This document shows positions 6,684 to 9,562 of a DNA stretch of 9,562 nt, piece after piece. How positions within the stretch are numbered: the first letter of the stretch is position 1; every line of letters begins with the position of its first letter. Source of the DNA: Actinomycetales bacterium (lineage in GTDB: Bacteria > Actinomycetota > Actinomycetes > Actinomycetales > Actinomycetaceae); the NCBI GenBank assembly GCA_022838965.1, contig JALHDK010000071.1, forward strand, positions 1 through 9,562. Direction: 5' to 3'. Both the position numbers and the translations under genes were made by a program. The notes under the pieces were generated by a model, which searched no databases, was not told the DNA's origin, and was given only the letters and a program-made list of their open reading frames with translations.

Positions 6684-7759
6684 TCGACGTGGCCGACGTG
6701 GAGAGGACCGACCACTCGCTTCTGGCGGTGCAGCTCGCGACGGCGCGGCACGCCATGCGCCGGTCCGTCGTCGAGTTCCTCCGTGACGACGGCTTCGATG
6801 AGGCCGCGGCCCTCACGTACTACTCGCTGCTGTCGGTGCTCCCCGCCGTGCTGGTGGCCGTGGCACTCCTCGGCGTCGTGGGCCAGGGCGAGTCGGCGAC
6901 CAGTGCGATCCTGCGGTTCATCCACGAGCTTCTCCCGAAGGATGTCGCGGACGTGATCTCCGAGCCGGTGCAGGACTTCACCTCCCGGAGCGGTGCCGGG
7001 CTGCTGCTGACCGTCGCACTCGTCGGGGCCATCTGGTTCGCGTCCTACTACGTGCACGCCTTCACCCGGGCGTTGAACCGGATGTACCAGGTCGAGGAGG
7101 GGCGGCCGCTGTGGAAGCTCACCCTCTTCGGGTACGTCCTCACCGGGGTGCTGGTCGTGCTGCTGGCCGTGGCCACGTTCCTCCTGGTCGTCAGCGGGCG
7201 GATCGCGCAGGCGTTGCTGCGCGCGCTCGAGATACAGGAGAGCTGGGCGGCGCTCTGGGAGATCGCGAAGTGGCCCGTCCTCCTCGCCCTCGTGATCACC
7301 GCGGTGGCGCTGCTGTACCACGCCACGCCGAACGTGGTTCCCCGCCGCTTCCACTGGCTCAGCCCGGGTGCCGTGTTCGCCCTGGTGGTGGGCGGCGGGG
7401 CGACTCTCGGGTTCGCGCTGTTCCTGCTCGGCTTCGGGAGCTTCAACTACTACTACGGCGCACTGACCGGCGTGCTCCTGTTCTTCGTGTGGCTCTACAC
7501 CATCAATGCCGCCCTGCTGTTCGGAGCGCGGATCAACGCGGAACTGGAGCGCGGCCGCCAGCTGGAGGAGGGGTTGCCGGCAGAGCGCGCCCTGCACCTG
7601 CGTCCGCGGAACACCCGGACGAGCGGGAAGCGCGCCGCCAGGTATCGCACGCTGCTCGACCGGGCGACCGCACTGCGGATGACCGGCGGTGCGACAGACG
7701 ACCCCCGGGCCGCGTCCCACTGGGACGACGCGGTCCGGGGGCCGTCGAACTGGGTGTGA
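6680..7759 (+). CDS. yihY: YihY/BrkB (UPF0761) family inner-membrane protein
   Basis: 359 residues with six predicted membrane helices, at about 46-67, 107-127, 152-173, 199-213, 228-250 and 261-283. Family features are D40-E-A-A-A-L-T-Y-Y-S-L-L-S-V-L-P before and in helix 1, the F-T-R-A-L-N-R-M-Y-Q segment at 128-137, Y213-H-A-T-P-N-V after helix 4, and the F-N-Y-Y-Y-G-A-L segment (255-262) ahead of the last helix. The family was once misnamed as ribonuclease BN and is still poorly understood; transport or envelope roles have been proposed. A hydrophilic C-terminal tail of about 75 residues follows. The GTG start overlaps the pcnA stop and is preceded by a good GAGGAG site, so translation is likely coupled to pcnA. 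The gene converges on ino1 with 17 bases between stop codons. The symbol is a family name and does not imply a proven function. Confidence 0.9.
   Translation: MIDVADVERTDHSLLAVQLATARHAMRRSVVEFLRDDGFDEAAALTYYSLLSVLPAVLVAVALLGVVGQGESATSAILRFIHELLPKDVADVISEPVQDFTSRSGAGLLLTVALVGAIWFASYYVHAFTRALNRMYQVEEGRPLWKLTLFGYVLTGVLVVLLAVATFLLVVSGRIAQALLRALEIQESWAALWEIAKWPVLLALVITAVALLYHATPNVVPRRFHWLSPGAVFALVVGGGATLGFALFLLGFGSFNYYYGALTGVLLFFVWLYTINAALLFGARINAELERGRQLEEGLPAERALHLRPRNTRTSGKRAARYRTLLDRATALRMTGGATDDPRAASHWDDAVRGPSNWV
7702..7741. terminator. Strong GC hairpin at the convergent yihY/ino1 junction, possible intrinsic terminator
   Basis: An inverted repeat forms a 13-bp stem (7702-7714 with 7729-7741, one G-U pair), extended by a further 4 bp (7715-7718 with 7722-7725) across a three-base bulge, closing on an ACT triloop. 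It lies in the last codons of the YihY gene and 35 bases beyond the ino1 stop. No U-tract follows on either strand, so classic intrinsic termination is uncertain, but the position suits a bidirectional stop or an RNA-stabilising 3' structure for ino1 mRNA. Confidence 0.45.
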
Positions 7760-7776
7760 GGGCCTTCCCGCCCCGG

Positions 7777-8856
7777 CTAACGCTCGATATCGCCCCGGAT
7801 GAAGGCCTCGACGCGTTCGCGGCCGATCTCGTCCGGGAGCTGCACGGGCGGGGACTTCATGAAGTACGCGGCCGGTGAGAGCAGCGGCCCGCCGATGCCG
7901 CGGTCCATGCCGATCTTGCAGGCCCGGATCGCGTCGATGATGATGCCGGCCGAGTTGGGGGAATCCCACACCTCGAGTTTGTACTCGAGGTTCAGCGGCA
8001 CGTCCCCGAAGGTCTTGCCCTCGAGGCGGACGTAGGCCCACTTGCGGTCATCGAGCCACGCCACGTAATCGCTGGGGCCGACGTGGACGTTGCGGTCGTC
8101 CAGCTTGATGTCGATGTTCGACGTGACGGCCTGCGTCTTGGAGAGCTTCTTGGACGCGAGCCGCTCACGCTCCAGCATGTTCTTGAAGTCCATGTTGCCG
8201 CCGACGTTGAGCTGGTACGTGCGCTGCAGCTCGACCCCGCGCTCCTCGAACAGGCGGGCCAGCACCCGGTGGGTGATGGTCGCCCCGACCTGCGACTTGA
8301 TGTCATCCCCCACGATCGGCAGCCCGGCGTCCTCGAACTTGCGCGCCCACTCCTCGGTGGAGGCGATGAAGACGGGCAGCGCGTTCACGAAGCCGCAGCC
8401 GGCGTCGATCGCAGCCTGGGCGTAGAAGCGGGCGGCCTGCTCCGAGCCCACGGGGAGGTAGCACACCACCACGTCGACCCGGGCGTCCTTCAGCACCTGC
8501 ACCACGTCCACCGGCTCCGCCGCGGACTCGGTGACCACCTCGCGGTAGTACTTGCCGAGGCCGTCGAGGGTGGGGCCGCGGAGCACAGTGACGCCCAGAT
8601 GGGGGACGTCGCAGAACGTGATCGTGCAGTTCTGGGAGGCACCGATGGCCTTGGAGAGATCAAGCCCGACCTTCTCGGCGTCGACGTCGAACGCTGCGAC
8701 GACGTCGAGGTCCCCGACGTGGTAGTCGCCAAAGTTGACATGCATGAGTCCCGGCACCGTCGTGTCGGGGTCGGCGTCCTTGTAGAAGTGGATGCCCTGA
8801 ACCAGGGACGACGCGCAGTTGCCGACACCAACGATGGCAACGCGGATTGAGCTCAT
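7777..8856 (-). CDS. ino1: Inositol-3-phosphate synthase (myo-inositol-1-phosphate synthase)
   Basis: 359 residues, close to the size of other actinobacterial Ino1 proteins. It converts glucose-6-phosphate to inositol-3-phosphate with NAD+ as a recycled cofactor, in the cytoplasm, feeding phosphatidylinositol, mannosylated lipoglycans and, in most actinobacteria, mycothiol. The N-terminal Rossmann loop reads I8[10 protein letters not shown]. The family core follows: G183[10 protein letters not shown] (183-193), L216-N-V-G-G-N-M-D-F (216-224), the Lys-rich S235-K-K-L-S-K-T-Q-A-V segment, and C313-K-I-G-M-D-R-G. The ATG at 8856-8854 has a good GAGGAG site 8 bases upstream. The stop is TAG (7779-7777). 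The PadR-family regulator that I recall next to ino1 in mycobacteria is absent here, and the next gene is the divergent PBP. Confidence 0.96.
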   Translation of the reverse strand: MSSIRVAIVGVGNCASSLVQGIHFYKDADPDTTVPGLMHVNFGDYHVGDLDVVAAFDVDAEKVGLDLSKAIGASQNCTITFCDVPHLGVTVLRGPTLDGLGKYYREVVTESAAEPVDVVQVLKDARVDVVVCYLPVGSEQAARFYAQAAIDAGCGFVNALPVFIASTEEWARKFEDAGLPIVGDDIKSQVGATITHRVLARLFEERGVELQRTYQLNVGGNMDFKNMLERERLASKKLSKTQAVTSNIDIKLDDRNVHVGPSDYVAWLDDRKWAYVRLEGKTFGDVPLNLEYKLEVWDSPNSAGIIIDAIRACKIGMDRGIGGPLLSPAAYFMKSPPVQLPDEIGRERVEAFIRGDIER

Positions 8857-8864
8857 GTTTGATG

Positions 8865-8870
8865 CTCCTC
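8865..8870 (-). promoter_or_regulatory. Ribosome binding site for ino1
   Basis: GAGGAG on the minus strand lies 8 bases before the ATG at 8856 and decides the start of ino1. Confidence 0.75.
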
Positions 8871-8885
8871 AGAGTGGAGGGACAG

Positions 8886-8898
8886 CGGGAGGATCCCG
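8886..8898. repeat. Inverted repeat in the ino1 leader
   Basis: CGGGA-GGA-TCCCG is a perfect 5-bp inverted repeat with a three-base centre. It lies between the candidate ino1 transcription start and the ribosome binding site. It could form a small RNA hairpin or serve as an operator; the sequence alone does not decide. Confidence 0.4.
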
Positions 8899-8906
8899 AG
8901 AATGGT

Positions 8907-8932
8907 CAACCACTCGATTCTAGCCACGGTTG
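8907..8932 (-). promoter_or_regulatory. Candidate ino1 promoter -10 flanked by an inverted repeat
   Basis: On the minus strand TAGAAT (8922-8917) is a good -10 hexamer about 60 bases before the ino1 ATG; no strong -35 is seen at the usual spacing. The inverted repeat CAACC (8907-8911) and GGTTG (8928-8932) is centred exactly on this hexamer, as expected for an operator that blocks polymerase. The arms are short, so chance is possible. Confidence 0.35.
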
Positions 8933-9103
8933 TCGCTGACCCACTGACCACTTTGACTCTCGTGCAGCGTGTGGTTCATCGCATCATACCCCTCCACATG
9001 TGATATGAGTCGCGCGGCGACCCCAAAGCGGCCTCCCCGCACCCATACTGGAGTGCAGTGCATCCGGGTGGAGCGTCCACGTCCCGGCGCCCCGCCACCG
9101 ACC

Positions 9104-9115
9104 AGGAAGCAGGAG
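9104..9115 (+). promoter_or_regulatory. Purine-rich Shine-Dalgarno stretch before the PBP start
   Basis: AGGAAGCAGGAG holds two possible anti-16S matches. AGGAAG (9104-9109) lies 8 bases before GTG 9118, a normal distance, whereas AGGAG (9111-9115) lies only 2 bases away. The codons read through this stretch would have A or T in the third position, unlike the coding sequence downstream, which argues against the earlier GTG at 9058. Confidence 0.55.
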
Positions 9116-9117
9116 TT

Positions 9118-9562
9118 GTGGCTGATCCCCAAGGAACCCCCGCGTACCCGCCCGTGCGGCGCGAGTCGCTGAAGGGGACGACGACGTCGTCGTCCTCGCT
9201 GCCCACCGATGGCGGTGGTGGCGCGTCCGGTGGTGGCGCGTCCGGTGGTGGCGCGTCCGGTGGTGGCAACCGCCGGTACCCCCGCCCCGGCAAGGGTCCC
9301 GTGATGCGGTGGCTGCCGAGCTGGCGTGTCGTCGTCGCGACGGTGGCCGCCGTCGCCGCCCTCGGCGTCGGGCTCTTCGTTGCCGCCTACGCCACCATCG
9401 ACGTCCCCGAGCCGGGCGACTTCGCCCAGGCGGAGACGACGACCGTCTACTTCGCCGACGGCGAGACCGTCATGGGCACGTTCGCCGAGTACGACAGGCG
9501 ATCGGTCGACTTCGCGACCCTGCCGGAACACGTGGGGAACGCCGTCGTCGCCTCGGAGGACC
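9118..9562 (+). CDS. ponA: Class A (bifunctional) penicillin-binding protein, N-terminal part; 3' end outside window
   Basis: 148 complete codons are visible before the right edge. The product polymerises and cross-links peptidoglycan outside the membrane. It begins with a cytoplasmic tail of about 69 residues: a hydrophilic Ser/Thr part, a Gly-Ala-Ser repeat (residues 32-50) and a short basic stretch. One membrane helix (about 71-91) follows, then a juxtamembrane segment (TIDVPEPGDF) and the start of the GT51 transglycosylase domain, with TTVYFADGETVMGTF. It ends in A145-S-E-D, the opening of the family motif whose Glu (here E147) is catalytic. The penicillin-binding transpeptidase domain is expected beyond the edge. 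GTG 9118 is preferred because of the purine-rich stretch upstream; alternatives in the same frame are GTG 9058 and ATG 9304. The gene is divergent from ino1, as also seen near the origin in other actinobacteria. Confidence 0.9.
   Translation, partial: MADPQGTPAYPPVRRESLKGTTTSSSSLPTDGGGGASGGGASGGGASGGGNRRYPRPGKGPVMRWLPSWRVVVATVAAVAALGVGLFVAAYATIDVPEPGDFAQAETTTVYFADGETVMGTFAEYDRRSVDFATLPEHVGNAVVASED
9214..9267 (+). repeat. 15-bp tandem repeat encoding Gly-Gly-Gly-Ala-Ser in the PBP tail
   Basis: Three exact copies of GGTGGTGGCGCGTCC (9214-9228, 9229-9243, 9244-9258) and a partial fourth (9259-9267) lie in the reading frame of the PBP. They encode GGGAS units just before the membrane helix. Exact identity at the DNA level points to recent slippage or duplication, and the 15-bp period keeps the frame. 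Confidence 0.85.

Larger units (their letters stand above)
8857..9117. promoter_or_regulatory. Divergent control region between ino1 and the penicillin-binding protein gene
   Basis: These 261 bases hold no ORF that I can support on either strand. The left part (8857-8935) carries the ino1 leader and a candidate -10. The middle (8936-9010) is more A/T-rich than the flanks and contains an 8-bp direct repeat beginning CTGACC (8936-8951), a TTGACT hexamer (8953-8958) and the perfect palindrome CACATGTG (8995-9002). The right part is GC-rich leader for the PBP gene. No convincing full promoter for the PBP gene was found; CATACT at 9044-9049 is a possible -10. Confidence 0.6.

Noticed and set aside
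6578..8041. A 487-codon minus-strand open frame across yihY and the end of ino1
   Set aside because: It crosses two well-supported genes in the wrong frame and its translation is Gln/His/Glu/Arg-rich low complexity.
8953..8990. TTGACT as the -35 of a PBP promoter
   Set aside because: No acceptable -10 lies 16-18 bases downstream (TTCATC or TCATCG only), so the hexamer is noted but not called.
8920..9531. A 203-codon minus-strand open frame upstream of ino1
   Set aside because: It is antisense to the PBP gene. Its middle part repeats the pattern of the GGGAS DNA repeat in another frame and shows no domain.

Overview
The window is a compact, high-GC stretch (roughly 70% G+C by eye) of an actinobacterial chromosome. 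The evidence is the strong G/C third-position bias, the GTG starts, and a set of housekeeping genes that in Mycobacterium and Streptomyces sit near the replication origin. The order NUDIX (MutT4-like) - DUF6049 - MurJ/MviN, divergent from pcnA, matches the Rv3908-Rv3909-Rv3910 / Rv3907c block of M. tuberculosis as I remember it. The genus cannot be fixed from this sequence alone.

Layout. Minus strand, 5107 down to 1: a three-gene operon of a NUDIX hydrolase, a secreted or membrane-anchored DUF6049 protein, and the lipid II flippase MurJ fused to a cytoplasmic pseudokinase. MurJ continues past the left edge. Both junctions are 4-base ATGA overlaps. A short divergent control region (5108-5225) separates this operon from a plus-strand pair: pcnA (class II CCA-adding tRNA nucleotidyltransferase), overlapping by GTGA with a six-helix YihY/BrkB-family membrane protein. 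That pair converges, with a 17-base gap, on minus-strand ino1 (inositol-3-phosphate synthase). A GC-rich hairpin lies in the last codons of the YihY gene. A 261-base divergent region (8857-9117) separates ino1 from a plus-strand class A penicillin-binding protein, whose N-terminal tail, single membrane helix and start of the GT51 domain are visible before the right edge.

How the genes fit together. Several products serve the cell envelope: MurJ exports lipid II, the class A PBP polymerises it, and Ino1 makes the inositol phosphate precursor used for phosphatidylinositol, mannosylated lipoglycans and mycothiol in actinobacteria. The pseudokinase on MurJ is the expected contact point for Ser/Thr-kinase control of wall synthesis. 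PcnA and the NUDIX enzyme are RNA/nucleotide housekeeping functions.

No mobile element, CRISPR array, RNA gene or defence system is visible, and no gap exceeds 300 bases. This is a conserved core region, not an accessory island. I found no convincing undescribed system. The points worth a second look are the degenerate kinase domain on MurJ, the uncharacterised DUF6049 partner, a Gly-rich tandem repeat in the PBP tail, the terminal hairpin, and symmetric elements in the two divergent control regions.
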